A DNA stretch of 64,000 bases from Cadophora sp. MPI-SDFR-AT-0126 (GCA_020747065.1 JAGMVK010000007.1:2356001-2420000); one strand, 5' to 3'. Counted from the stretch's first letter, positions 25,107 to 37,260 are shown. Made by a program: numbers and translations. The notes: a model not told the origin generated them from the letters alone.

Positions 25107-26809
25107 ATGACGGGTGGCATCCCTCAGGGTGCTGTCGGCGTGTCGGTCATTGTCTTGCTGTATTCTGCAGGATGTCTTACGCTTACAACACTGTTGACTG
25201 GCCTACTCATTAGTTTTGGGGAAGCATGGTCATGTACGTCCAATCCATAAAAGTCCAAATGCAGTTGCGCTAATACTCGACAGATGTTACCATCTTCTCC
25301 GGCTTCACGGCTCTCAGCACTTTTGCGTCGGTCATTCAGCAGATACATTATGCTGCAGCTTGGGTCATAATCAAGGAGGCGCAATTTCAGAAGGCTGTGC
25401 AGTCACAAACTCGCAAAGGCCTAGCCTTCGGAGGCGCAGCTCAGATCGTTGATCAAGTTCTATTTTTTATCCGTAAGCGACTAGTCCCGGCATATTTGCG
25501 CACTGGCTGAGGGCTGATTTGGAACAGAATTCTACAGCTACAATGTCATGGCACTCAATGTCTTCTTTTGGACAGTGGCCTTATTTGCTGGGGCCTGGGG
25601 GATTCGATCGAACTGGCTCGGCGATTGGCAGAACAGGATGTCTCCAATATCGAAGGTGTTCTCAGTGTTGTTCCCAGCTCTCATTGTTGGACTTATGCAA
25701 ATCGAATCTCTGCAAAAACAGCCCGCCGCTTTCATTATCATCACTTATTTTGCAAGTGAGTATCATTACGCAGTATGAAAATGGTATGCGCTGACGGCAT
25801 CCTAGTGTTTACAAGTCTATCAATGGGAAGCATTCTGCTCATCCTGATTCTCTACAAGTACATGAAGACTCGCCGACTTGTGGCCGGACACTCACAAAGA
25901 CGAGGTCGCTGGTGGGCTTCAGATGGGTCGTCGAAATCCAGGACAGATGATTCAGCATACGCCCAAGGGACAGTGGAGACTGGAGTATCTGGGACTGTTT
26001 CAAACACACGCAGGTCTATCTATGACAGAGCACTTGTCACTCGCTTCACTATCGGTTTTGTCATTCTCGCGTGAGTCTTCCCAATGAAATTTAGGTGCAT
26101 TTTATTGACATATATTAGGCTATTTGAAATTACCATCATAGTATTTACACTGTTCCAGGCGAATAATAACGCCAGCATTGCCGCAGCCGGCAAGCCAGAC
26201 TTCAGTGTCTCCGGCTCCATCGTTGACATCGTACTTTTCATTCCCGGAGTCACAGCATCATTAGTCGCCTTCTTAGTCTTCGGAACAACGAAATCCTGGC
26301 GCCAATATCGAGACCTGGTAGTAGGAGGGTGCGGCCTGAAACGGAAAATCATTCGTAAGAAACAGCAAAGAGACGAAGAAGCGAGTCGGACACAGGGCTT
26401 GGAATTCGAGAGGCTGCCAAGTCTTCAGAAGTCTGCATCGGAAGAGCAAAGGAAGGTTGTGAAGGAGTCTGAAAATCGGGTTCGAATGTTCGCCAGAGAG
26501 TTAAATCACAATACCGATTCCATTGCTGAAAGCTCGACTCCCCCGCCAAGCCATGTACGGGCCCCAAGTAACTCCCGCATACCGCAATTCCATCGACCCA
26601 TGCCACCAAGAACCGACAGCAACATGACGTCCGACATCATTGAAGTCGGTATAGCCATCGATCCAGAAGACCAGATTGTTCAGTACGAAAGGCGGAATAA
26701 TAAGAAGGCACAGCAGCCTCAGGAGTCGATCTCAGAAAGGAGGTTCGTCAACGAGAGGCTCCCACCGCCGAAAGCCCAAAACAGCTTTTTGTCGGATTCC
26801 AGTGCTTGA
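25107..26809 (+). CDS. Orphan seven-helix membrane protein, fungal
   Basis: A 499-residue protein in five exons: 25107-25233, 25284-25472, 25528-25755, 25806-26070 and 26119-26809, all in phase. The short extracellular-type N-terminus (MTGGIPQGAVG) leads into seven hydrophobic segments at roughly residues 8-32, 43-68, 95-128, 142-160, 173-200, 252-277 and 293-316. There is a basic loop between helices 5 and 6. A 170-residue cytosolic tail is rich in charged residues, Ser and Pro. The topology resembles a receptor (short outside N-terminus, long inside tail), and I associate the start with an uncharacterised fungal membrane family. No CFEM, PQ-loop or rhodopsin retinal-lysine motif is evident. 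Ligand and signalling role unknown; a non-receptor membrane function is equally possible. Confidence 0.75.
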
Positions 26810-27645
26810 ACTTGCTGACCTTGGGTTCAGATCGAGCAGGTCTAGCGATTCGATCGAACTCATGCCTGTCTCCAACGATGCGAGACGGAATACCGTCTGG
26901 CCGAGCCCCCCCTGATGGATGAAAACAATTGCAGAGCAGAATTAATTTCAATCCATGCATGCAATTGAGAATTGGGAAATGCTGCAGGTACTAAATATGT
27001 GCCAACAAATCTACAGCAGTTATCCAGGCGGCTACGAACAAGTCCCAGGAGACCAAATATCTATCCTGGGGAAATGGTCAAGTCTTTCAATCGCGCAAGA
27101 ACAGCACCAGGTCAGCACATCAGCTATTTTCCCAGTTGAACAAAGATTACTAACATAGCGCTTTTCCAGAATCTGCACTCATCAAGTATATTTCGCTCTG
27201 CGACTGTCAGACACCTGTGTATCGTTCTTCGTCAAAAGCCGTCCATCAGATGTCAGACCTAGAGGCTTCCAAGTACAGGTTACCCGTACCTATCTACTGG
27301 AACTGGAATTAAATACGACGCAGCAAGTCAGCCCTGCGCCCCAGAAGATGTGAAGAATAAAGCTGTGGGATTAACATCTGGCGGGGGAAATTACGACGCA
27401 GGCGATCTGATTGGCGCAGAATACGCCGATCTGGTTACCCAATAGAGTCAAAGCCAACGAAAGTTGTCCGCCTCCGGATTTTCAATAGGAGCCAACATGG
27501 GGAGTTAAGATCTATGGATTACACATAATGCGCAATGGTTCCGCTCTTTCGATTTTGAGAATTTCAGATATGTTGAAGAGGTTTCCCTTGTGATTCTGCC
27601 AGGCTACCCCTTCTCCGAAAGTCTAATCCCAAGACCAACTGAACC
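26810..27645. other. Intergenic, promoter of the P450
   Basis: About 830 bases between two plus-strand genes. No coding frame or RNA is supported. Confidence 0.5.
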
Positions 27646-29573
27646 ATGATCGATTTAACTTACTCGAGCTTGATTGCCTACTCCATTCTTGCATATACTG
27701 GTTATTTCATTTCCTTAGCGATATACCGCCTCTACTTCCACCCTCTCTCATCCATTCCCGGTCCCAAGCTCGCAGCCACAACACTTCTGTCTGTCTCCCA
27801 CTCTCTTGTTCAAACCAACTCCATCCCACATCAACCCAGCACAACCCAACTAACCGCCCCCTAAGTTATGAATTCTACTACGATGTCCTCCATTCTGGCT
27901 CCTACATCTGGCGCATCCGCGATCTCCACGCCCACTACGGCCCCATAATCCGCATCTCCCCCAACTGCATCCACATCAACACTCCCTCCTTCTACGACGC
28001 TTACAGCGGCAAAGTCGGTGAGAAACGCAACAAGTACCAGTGGGCCGTAACACACTTCGCGTGTCCGAACTCCATCATCGCAACTGTCGATCACGATCAC
28101 CATCGTCTGCGCCGCTCGGCTGTCTCGAGGTATTTCTCAAAAGCGAACATCCGCGCCATTGAGCCGGAGTTGAAGAGTTATGTTGCGAAGTTCATGACCC
28201 GGATCAAAGGATTCGAAGGAGAGGGAAATGGGAAGGGCGAGATGGGTTTTGGAGAACCGGTTAATATCTGGAATGCCTTTAAGGCGCTGGCGAGCGATGT
28301 GGTGACAGGCTGTGCGTTTGGTGAGAGCCATGATTTCTTGAGCGTGCAGGATTTCAATGCTGGTTTCTGGAAAGTCTTTACGGATGCTATTAGGATGGAT
28401 GCACTTACCAGTCATTGGCCTTGGTTTCTACCGCTTATGATGAGTCTGCCGGACTCGGCGAGGGAGGCGATGGGGATGGGGTATATGATGGTTTTTGAGA
28501 AGGTAACGCCACCCTGCTAGTTCCTATGGTTTTCTCGCCTCTACTTCTTCTTGTTCTTCTTTTTTCTCCTTGACAAGCACAATGGGGCCATGGAATTGGC
28601 TGACAACTCATAGAAATCACGAAGTCAACTTAAATCCATGATCGCAAACCGAGAGCTCGAAGAAAAAGGCACGAAAACCATCTTCGGCGACGTCCTCCGC
28701 AGTAACCTCCCGGAAGCAGAGAAGAGTATCGAGAGGATGTGGCACGACGGCCAGGTATTCAACGTCGCAGGTAGTGAGACGACGTCGTGGACCTTGGCAA
28801 CTTGTATGGTGTACCTGCTCAGCAATCCTGATATGATGAGGACGTTGAGGGAGGAGTTGAAGGGTGTGTTGAAAGATGGGACGATCGATGACGTGTCGGT
28901 TGCTGAGTTGGAGTCGTGCCCGTATCTTGTAGGTCTTGCTTACCTTTCAAGTCCAGGTAAGATTTGAAGAGAACAATGTATGCTGATGGTGCAGTGTAGA
29001 CTGCTGTGATCAAGGAATCTCTACGCCTAAGCTACGGCATCTCAGGCAGACTTTACAGAGTCTCTCCAGACAAAGACCAAGTTTTCAAGGACGGAGAGCG
29101 AGAGTGGATCTTACCAGCAGGTGTATGGCCCCTTCTCATCCTTCCTCTCCAAATCTATACTTTCCAAACCAACTTCCTAACAAAACACACAGACACCAAT
29201 CAGCATGACAATCCCCCTCCTCCACCACAACCCCACCATCTTCCCCTCCCCCTCAACCTTCTCCCCCACCCGCTGGCTCGACAACCCGCAACTCGACAAA
29301 TACCTCTTTGCGTTCTCGAAAGGACCACGGGGTTGCGTTGGTCTGAATCTGGCGTGGGCGCAGATGTATCTCGTCGTTGCGGCGCTGGTGGGAAGGTATG
29401 CTCCTGTTGCTGCTGAAGGAGAGGGGGAGAGAGGAAAGGAGGAAGTGGTGGGACCTAGGATGAAGTTATGGAAGACGAAAGTGGACGATGTGGTGCTGAA
29501 ACATGATTTTTATGTGCCGGGGCAGTCGGAGGAGACTGTTAAGAGGGGGATTTGTGTGGTTGTTTCGGGTTAG
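27646..29573 (+). CDS. Cytochrome P450 monooxygenase
   Basis: A 532-residue microsomal P450 in five exons: 27646-27788, 27866-28502, 28614-28928, 29000-29122 and 29193-29573. The N-terminal anchor helix (about residues 8-30) is followed by the proline hinge PLSSIPGPKLAA. The I-helix oxygen motif reads AGSETTSW, with Glu in place of the more common Asp. The K-helix ExxR is ESLR. FSPTRW gives the PERF-type motif, and the heme loop is FSKGPRGCVG with the ligand Cys. The overall look (PNCIHINTPSFYDAY, FGESHDFL) is that of the fungal group often annotated trichodiene-oxygenase-like, which I give only as a resemblance. It lies in the ER membrane and needs a P450 reductase. The substrate is unknown and no biosynthetic backbone gene is in the window. 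Confidence 0.92.
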
Positions 29574-29840
29574 GGACTGGAAAATTGAGAAGCGCACTTT
29601 TATTACATTGACATTGGGAATGTTGGAGAGTTTTATTACCCTTTTGCATTATTTGGAAGCCTAGGTATCCACAACCCATGTGATCCATTACCAGGCAGTA
29701 AACCTCCCTTTCCCATAACGCCAAATGTCACAACCTTGGGAAACCACAATCAAATCCCTCCAAGGTGAGAACCTCCATCCATCAGCAACGTGACCGAAGA
29801 GACCGAAGAAGACCCAGATCAGAAGCATCCAAGCGTGAAG

Positions 29841-30929
29841 TTAGACACAAGGAACAAGATACAGGCCAATGGGCTCATTTCCAGTGTTCTGAAAATAGTC
29901 GAGCTCAGTTCTATTGGCTGAACTACCCTCAATTGTGATGGTATTTCCTGCAGGGCATGGGAAAACAGACACCGTGTACTTGTTGCCCGGCAAAATCTTG
30001 ACCTTTCCGTAGTCGACCGCAACAGCAGGAGTAGAGTTGTAGGTTGTAGAATTATCAGCAACGCCTGACAGGAGAGCAAAGTTCAATCCTCCGTTCTGAT
30101 ATATGACTTGTTCCTGTCCGGAATAGGTGTACTTGCCGGCAGAGGGATCGAGTCGACTCATGTATGGGAAGAGGAAGATGAGAGAGCAGGTGCCGGTGTA
30201 GGTTGCTGGTACGTCAAAGTTGAATAGGGTTGAGGCCGCAGGTGAGATCCAAACTGTGTACTGGGTGCCTTGAGGTTGATCTGGCATTCCGATTGAGGTT
30301 GGTATGATGAGATGGGGGAACTGATAGTCACCGGAGATGTCTGTAGGACAGGCAGCCGAAGCAGTCGAAGAATCAGCCAGACCTCTAAGCTCAATCTTGG
30401 AATTTTCGTCAACGAGTTCGTAGTCATATTGGTCGAAATTGTCGGACTCCATCTTGGAGGTAGGTGGATGAGCGACGCCGTGAGCTGAAGTAACTGAAGA
30501 AGCTGCCGAGACTGTGGTAGTTGTAGTTGAGGACTCGTAGACGATCTTAGTACGAGTAGACAAGGCTTTGACAGGGCTAGAAGTGGTGTAGACTGTCTTG
30601 ATGGATGGAACTGTGACTGTGCTGTGCAGAGTGCTAGTCCGAGTGATGGTGGTCGTAGGCAAGGACGACTGGGCCAGGACATGTTGAGATCGCAAGTCAA
30701 CCTTTGCAATATCAGGTGTAGCGGTAGAGGAGGGAGGGCAGGAGATGACAGTGATAGTTGTTGTCTCGTAGAACGTATTGGTGACGATTCTACCAGATCT
30801 ACCAACAGAAGAACCTTCAGAAAGAGCTACGGAGCTGGCGGGCAGGAGAGAGTGCTCGAGAGCAAGACCACCGAGGCTTAAGCCAAGGAGGAATGCGGCG
30901 ATCATCGTAATGAAGTTTGAAACTTTCAT
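29841..30929 (-). CDS. Secreted protein with But2-type C-terminal domain
   Basis: A 362-residue single coding exon. The start has a signal-type helix (about residues 5-23). A long Thr/Ser-rich region up to about residue 150 is likely O-glycosylated. From about residue 195 the But2 C-terminal fold appears: YQFPHLIIPTSI, then FNFDVPATYTGTCSLIFLFP, then an NEPIGLYL end. In filamentous fungi this domain is common in secreted, cysteine-poor wall or effector-like proteins; its name comes from a fission yeast ubiquitin-like-binding protein and does not imply that role here. A clean 5' UTR intron (31003-30935) and a TATA box upstream support this start. Confidence 0.8.
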   Translation of the reverse strand: MKVSNFITMIAAFLLGLSLGGLALEHSLLPASSVALSEGSSVGRSGRIVTNTFYETTTITVISCPPSSTATPDIAKVDLRSQHVLAQSSLPTTTITRTSTLHSTVTVPSIKTVYTTSSPVKALSTRTKIVYESSTTTTTVSAASSVTSAHGVAHPPTSKMESDNFDQYDYELVDENSKIELRGLADSSTASAACPTDISGDYQFPHLIIPTSIGMPDQPQGTQYTVWISPAASTLFNFDVPATYTGTCSLIFLFPYMSRLDPSAGKYTYSGQEQVIYQNGGLNFALLSGVADNSTTYNSTPAVAVDYGKVKILPGNKYTVSVFPCPAGNTITIEGSSANRTELDYFQNTGNEPIGLYLVPCV

Positions 30930-30934
30930 TTTGA

Positions 30935-31003
30935 CTGAAGGTATGTGTGAGTTTCAATAATGGAGTTCTTAGAGGCGTCAATACAAAAGACGAGCTTGCT
31001 TAC
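30935..31003 (-). other. 5' UTR intron of the But2-domain gene
   Basis: On the minus strand a GTAAGC donor follows ...CTCAAG and a CTTCAG acceptor lies five bases before the ATG at 30929. The 69-base length fits the other introns in the window. It shifts the promoter to beyond 31003. Confidence 0.6.
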
Positions 31004-31097
31004 CTTGAGAGTCGTTGCGAGATCGAAGTAGGTTGAAGAGCAAGATCGAGGAGTTGATTCTTGAGGAAGGGGTTGTCTTGTGGAGGAGGGGTAGCCG

Positions 31098-31103
31098 TTT
31101 ATA
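31098..31103 (-). promoter_or_regulatory. TATA box of the But2-domain gene
   Basis: TATAAA on the minus strand, about 170 bases upstream of the ATG and about 95 bases before the 5' UTR intron, inside a C/T-rich leader typical of well expressed fungal genes. Confidence 0.5.
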
Positions 31104-31153
31104 TCTTGAAAAGTGTAGCGCGCGGATTGCTGAGGCTGCGACAACGTGGCCAA

Positions 31154-34100
31154 GCGAGCGCCCTAGGCAGCACACAGGCCTAGAACTTTCCGGATAGCAA
31201 CAAAGAGTCTAGTTTATTCTTTAGGCTACATTAGATATGCATTCTAGAGCTTCTGGCCAAAAATACATACTTTCCAGGTCTGTGTTGTGTTTGGCTTCGC
31301 TTCGAGAAGCGAGCCCCTTTCGAAGAAGCGAGAAATGGACAACCTCTGGCTTGCACCTTGTTAGCTTTAGTATGAAGGTCATCCTACGTGATTTCAATGG
31401 GAGCATTTGGGATCGAGAGGCTTCTGCACGTTGTCTTCCATCAAGGGGCAGTACTTACATGTTCTTGTCACGCGGTAGGAACCCAACCTTTCAGCCGAAA
31501 ACCAACCACCCTCGACAAAGACTTTGTGAGTTGTTTGCGTTACTCTGCGTCTGAAACAAGTCGATACCATTGACACAGTGTCTCCAGAAGCAGACGTCAA
31601 TGAATAGCTAGTCTTCGACGCTTGGTTGGCGAAGCTACATCAAGGCGTGAAGGAGTCGACCGCAGCTTCCCAAAAACACAAACGGCGAGTAGCCAGCTTT
31701 AAAGCATCGCCATCAAAGGCACAACCAGAATGACGCTGGAAGTCTCACGTTAACAAATGAATAGGAGCATCCTGAGATTAGGTATTTCTTCATACCTCGT
31801 CGTCGATCCAGCCAATCCGATCCTTGTTTTGTTCTCTCTTTCCTGGTTGCTGCACGCCCAGATCCAATGACTTCAACCGCCTCATTCGTCACTCGTACCA
31901 CCTCTCTGCCTCATTCTTACGACCCAATACGGATAAAGGAGCCGCAATAAACAAGACAAAGCCTGTTTGGGAGGGACACGGAGTCAGAAATTGGGATGGT
32001 TCACATACAGGGTCGCCGGGTGGCGGTGTGTAACGCAGCCAAGCTTTACCCCAGACGCATGCCTGCAGCTGCATGTATCTGTGGCTGAAATAATTGTCAA
32101 GTTGAAGAAAGGCCGCACCTTCAACTTATGAGTTGTCATCCAATACACTACGCATTCGTAGCACTCTCCAAGAGCATGCCTGCAGCTTTGGCACATACTC
32201 TGGATCTGTTATTTAACATCTGAAAGCTCCACCTGCGTCGGAATTGTGCTCTGTCTGGAGGAATCTTTGGTTGAAGAAGAGTGAAAGCTTGTGAGTTGTC
32301 AATAATACCCAGCTCCTTTTGTGTGGAACTTTCCCTGCGCATACCTCTCACTGTGGGGAACCTGGGGCCTAGAAGATTTCATGGAAGAGTTGTGTGTTGA
32401 AGATAGTTTCAGAGCTCTTGTAATCGTTACTGATTACCTCAGATACAATTCCTCTTCACGGATACACAATCTCAGCCCAGGCCTGTAGCTGCCGCAGATG
32501 TTCTAGGCAGGAAGACTTCACGCGGGCGTTGGCTGTTCATTGAAGGAGGAAGATCCAGCTTTCAGCGGTCACTGAATAAGTACGTCTCTGTTCCCGATAT
32601 AGCTACTTGCAATGCCGCACCGTGGGCTTCCCAGCGCAGCTTTGGAACTGTGCAAATGCTTGGGTTTAGCAAAGTCCCAGACTGGTGACGGAGGAAGGAT
32701 GAAAGCTCCAGCTGATAAGCCGCCGCTCAAATAGGTACAACAACCCTCCTTCGATGACAACCTTCCTTGGTTCGGGCCCGCAGCTGGTGAGCTGTGGCAG
32801 ATGTTCGTGGTTGCAAGAGTTTCAGGTTCCTCTCGGAAGAAGAAGATAATGCAAGCGATCGTAAGAATATGTCGAGGATGATACTCATTGCTAGTGATTG
32901 TTGGCTGGAGATGAATTAAGATCAGACATTGGCGCCGTCATCCAAAAAACTTGTACTTCCTGGTTGCACTTTCCCGGAGTCTCGGGAGGTAGGTGCCGGA
33001 AGATAACGATGGGTGGGAATCGGATCTGCCTCCGCGTTTTCCACAAATTTGAACACATTCAGATGGAGAAATGAATAAACCGTAATCTGTAATAGGAGTG
33101 CAGGTCAAGTGCAGGCGGAGAGGACCGTGGGGCCGCTCGGGGATGACGATGCTGGTGAAGCACAACTTCTGTGTGACTGCTAATGAGACAAGATGGATGA
33201 GAAGTTCCTGGGGAATCCTTTGCGAGAGATAATTGGTAGAGGCTGGAATCGAAGGGATTTCGATAAGCAAGCCGGACATTTTGGCAGGCTGAGGAACGCA
33301 AGTGGCAACTGGCAAGCTGATACAGCAGTTGTCGAAAGATGTACAATTGCGATCGCCTTCTTGATACCGAGGATAAATGACCAGATTTACCGACTGATAC
33401 GATCAAAGGGCAGAGGAAGCAGCCAAATTCTTGTCGTGGAGGACCAGACAGCACATATTTCGAATCTGCTTCAGAGGGTTGGTTTTGATTCATCTCTTAC
33501 CAGCAGGAGTATCTGCGTGAAGCCGTAAGCAGGTTCGGTCACCCTCTAACACAGCTCTTGAATTAAAGAGCCCGGTACTGACGATGTAATAGATCTTCAG
33601 ACCCGATTAAAAACTCAGAATCGACAGCATTCCTCCGCCGATGCCGATAATCTATACCTGCTCCAAATCACCGAACTGCCACATCATAGTTAATCAAGCG
33701 GAATTCGAAGCTGCGGACCTGCGAGGATGTAGTGACAAATAAACGACACATATATTGACAAAGGATTGAGATAGCCACAAAGAAGATTGAATACGATAGA
33801 ATGAACGACTTCGTGATTTTCCAAATCGTCAGTGAGCGTGGCTGTACGACCAGATAATATTTGTCAAGCCATCAGAATGATCGTACCCTACACTTTTGCG
33901 GGATATGGTTGTGAAGAAGTCCAAAACCCCAGCAATTATATGGAATACATACCCAGATCTCTCATCTGTTCAGGTCTCATATCTATTTTTGGTTGTGATT
34001 GGCAGAAAATATACAAACTGTCTGCGTCGAGGTGGCAAACACCCAGCTGCTACGAGCCTGCGCCAAGTGCAAAGCGGGGTACGAAATCTTGCCACACTTC

Positions 34101-34645
34101 ACTCTATTTCCGACCTGCCCTGTGAGAGAAGGCTACTGAACTTATTATATACCCATTCAGCAAGTCAAAAGCACCATTCACTGTAAATAGACAAAACTCC
34201 GTTCAGCTGGCCCTCAGACTCGACAGATCGTGAAATATGGTTGCACTAACACCTTCCAATCAGGAAGGCGGATATGCAGGTGATCTCTACCGTCGACGAA
34301 TCACAGCCGAATACCCGACTTTCTGAGCGACATTTCAAACCGATCGGGAAATGATCACTGCTGCAGATCTGGGATCATGCGAGAGAATAAAGCTCCGAGA
34401 GCTGGAGATCATTCAAGTCGCCGGGCATTGGAGCACACGTGGAGATTTGGTCGGACCGGATCGCTTTGGCTGCACAGCTCTTTGGTCAGGAGGTTTTGAC
34501 ATGCGGATAAAAATGGTGATGGAGACAGAACCCCTGGTTGCATTTCCAGAAATTTATAAGAGAAACGTCTGCACTTTAACCTCTGCTCTTCGGGACTTCT
34601 CGTGAAGTATTTGGATTCCCTCCCTCATTTGGAACTCTGCTCAAA
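31154..34645. other. Intergenic, 3.5 kb with weak dispersed repeats
   Basis: No gene is supported. Between about 32050 and 32830 a CC-GCAGCT-type start, sometimes followed by GCAGATGTTC, recurs near 32061, 32177, 32482 and 32778. GTTGAAGAA/GAGTTGTCA blocks recur as well. This suggests a diverged repeat array or several decayed insertions. Frames at 32938-33528 are shadows of each other on the two strands and were not accepted. Confidence 0.4.
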
Positions 34646-35625
34646 ATGCTGGCAATATCTGTTCTTGCCGCTCTGGGAGCATTAACCAGCAGAGTTCTCG
34701 CAAACACGCCTATTGACAATTCAGTCTTCGTCAATGATCCTCTAACTGCTGTGAAAGCTGCAGCGCCATTATGGCATTTCGACACCAAGACCTGCTTCCC
34801 CACAGCAGCAGTCCAGCCAGACGGCAGCAAAACGAAGAACCTTACAGAAGATGCATGTATGATATTAGGGCCGCTTAATCAAGGCTGTCCCGTGCAAGCG
34901 AAACAGACGCAACAGGAACAGCCGTCTACTTCGTTTCCGACATATTATTCCATCAGGAAATGTGACAAGGATGCGTCGTGGAGAGTGGTGTATGATGTGT
35001 TCTTCCAAAAGGTTGGTCTTATTTATTTCGAGGGATTGAGAGACGGAAGCTGATTGTGATTAGGATACTGGTCATCCATATGACTGGGAATGGGCTGCTG
35101 TGAAATTTTTGCCGAATGCGGATGGACAGTATGTCCGAGATGGGATCTGGCTTGAACAGGACGGGAATCGCCCGTATATCACTTGGGGAAATATCCCTAA
35201 TACCTGGGACAGGTAAGTCTTCCATCCGGAAAACAATAACAGCAAATTTAACGAGGACCTGAAGCGAAACCGACAAACTCCAGAACGGCAACAAGAACCG
35301 CGATCATCCAAAAGCCTACTTCGGCAAGTGGAAACACAACGTGGATGTCGTGTTCAACGACAAATTCGCCAATGATTGTCTAGGTGCCATCGTGAATAAG
35401 AAAGATTACCATAGCGACGATTATGCGTACTATGCGGCTGATAATCTGATTACAGGCCTGGCTGTGCCAAGTAAGTTACACTCTCCAGTTAAGCGAAAAT
35501 CGTGGAATGAGTTGGCTGATTTGGGTGTCACTGTAGCGAGTTATACTTACGGGAATGCGGATTCGGTGCCGCAGGCTTTCGAGGCTGGTGGGAAGTACGA
35601 TATTTGTGGGAATGCGTTTGCTTAG
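34646..35625 (+). CDS. NPP1/NLP family secreted protein (necrosis- and ethylene-inducing peptide-like)
   Basis: A 291-residue protein in three exons, 34646-35011, 35064-35212 and 35265-35625, in phase. An N-terminal signal peptide covers about residues 1-19. The NPP1 domain shows the family heptapeptide at the start of exon 2 as GHPYDWE rather than the canonical GHRHDWE. The His, Asp and Glu known to bind the metal in this family are kept, while positions 3 and 4 differ. NLPs are secreted by plant-associated microbes; some bind plant sphingolipids and damage membranes, many are non-cytolytic. The altered motif leaves activity open. The reading frame is intact, with no break. No neighbouring gene suggests a cluster. 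Confidence 0.85.
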
Positions 35626-36556
35626 GGTACGGTATAATATCAGTATTTTGTGTTTTGTTCAATACATAATGCTTTTGCAATACCCTCAGCCAAGGCTGAG
35701 CGAGCTGTATCCATGCTGCATCCTCTGCTCTTTACCCCCTGGTCCTTGATGCTCGAACAGGGCTTTCCTAGTGAGCCACTTCAAAGATCGAAGAGGAAGT
35801 CCTATGTTCTTTCTCTTCCTTTCGACAGCAAATCCGACGTAGTCTGGCACGGATCTAGGAGAATGAACAATGCATTGAGCGAAGTCAAGCAATGGTTTTG
35901 AGTAAAATTATCGATTTTGCATAGGGATGGGCATCATTCATACATGCATCAAAGCCACGATAATCCCCTAAGTTGAGGAACTCGTGAATAATTTAGCGAG
36001 AAAGCTCAGAATCTCAGCGCTGAGTCGCCTGGCACTCACAGGACTTTCAGCGCCCCGGGCGCAAGCAGGGCCTAACGGAAGCGAAGTAAACAAGCCTCTC
36101 CCCACAATCTCCGACAGAGACTTGCACATCTGCAATACTCCAGAAGGAAAAACACTTATACATGTTTGTTATGGAAGGCCCATTTCGTGTTTTCATCGTA
36201 CTCTCCTCTCTTCCTTGCCTCTACACACGGAAGGTTAACAAGCCACTACCGATACGTTCTGTTCAGTTCCCACAACTACATTAGCAGTGGAGTTCGTGGC
36301 CGATTAGCTCCATCAGCTTTTCACTTATTATTCTGGCAAGGTTAATTCCCTAAAGTTCCACTACCTGCGCCGAGCACAGTTCATAGTAGCATGCGGCCCA
36401 TCCGCTCCATTTTCTGGGTGCCGATGGACCGGTCGCATCTCCTAGCCCCATAACATTTTCCCTTTGATTTTGATAATACAGGTCATATTTAATTCTTCTT
36501 GGCTTCATCCCCGAAAATTATCAAATATTCGAAAGACACCAATCTACTCTGACGAA
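35626..36556. other. Intergenic, about 930 bases
   Basis: Lies between the NLP stop and a doubtful ORF. No coding frame with family character, RNA gene or clear repeat is seen. Confidence 0.5.
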
Positions 36557-36868
36557 ATGATTCCCCTTACTCAAATTGTCAAATACACACGTCTTGGACC
36601 GGACATCGCCCACTCCACGATATACGATGTTCTGTTCGCCCTACAGATCTCCTGCCTCATAACAGCCTTTTTCGTCTTCGCTGTGCTACTTACGCTTATA
36701 TGGAGTGGCCGACTCATTTGGCTGTATGAAAGATGGCTACATAGAGAGGGGAGAAGGATTATGGTGAGACAAGTCCCTGTTTGGCTTAGCATAGAGCTGA
36801 GGGAGGAACCGGAGGACCAAAGATGGCAAAATTTACCAATTATACGAGTACTGGTGCGATATGCTTGA
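36557..36868 (+). CDS. Possible small single-pass membrane protein (doubtful)
   Basis: An ATG at 36557 opens about 103 residues with one clear hydrophobic helix (ISCLITAFFVFAVLLTLIW) followed by a basic stretch (RLIWLYERWLHREGRR). That is the pattern of a type-II or tail-proximal membrane peptide. A longer frame starts at 36464. No homologue is recognised and no intron or promoter supports it. It may be a remnant of a larger decayed gene, given the broken gene that follows. Confidence 0.3.
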   Translation: MIPLTQIVKYTRLGPDIAHSTIYDVLFALQISCLITAFFVFAVLLTLIWSGRLIWLYERWLHREGRRIMVRQVPVWLSIELREEPEDQRWQNLPIIRVLVRYA

Positions 36869-37230
36869 GGTTTGATAATAGATGGTAACATCCAGATGGA
36901 CTCGGGGGAGTATTGAGGATGACAACGAGAAGTTACCAAGACCTAGATATGATCAAGTAAGGTACATACATGGTGCCATATAGTCATCATTTCCAAGACA
37001 TATGCAGTCCTGAGTTTTTTTGGCGCCCACAGGACCGAAAGCATGTTTCAGATCAGACTGGGACAAATGCGAGTAAGCTAGAGTTCGTTGGATAAGGCGA
37101 GCGGTGAATGTCTTGTCCTCTTTCCAATACATTCGGATTTGGTTAACAACTGCAATGTCCCAGGAACAAGAGTGAACTTAACATTCATACGTTACATAGA
37201 AGAATTTTCTCCGGCTACGCAAGCTAATAA

Positions 37231-37260
37231 TCTATGAACACAACATCTATGAACACAACA
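37231..37260. repeat. Perfect 15-base tandem duplication
   Basis: The unit TCTATGAACACAACA occurs twice head to tail with no mismatch, just ahead of the decayed gene at 37280. A perfect duplication of this size implies a recent event. Confidence 0.85.
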
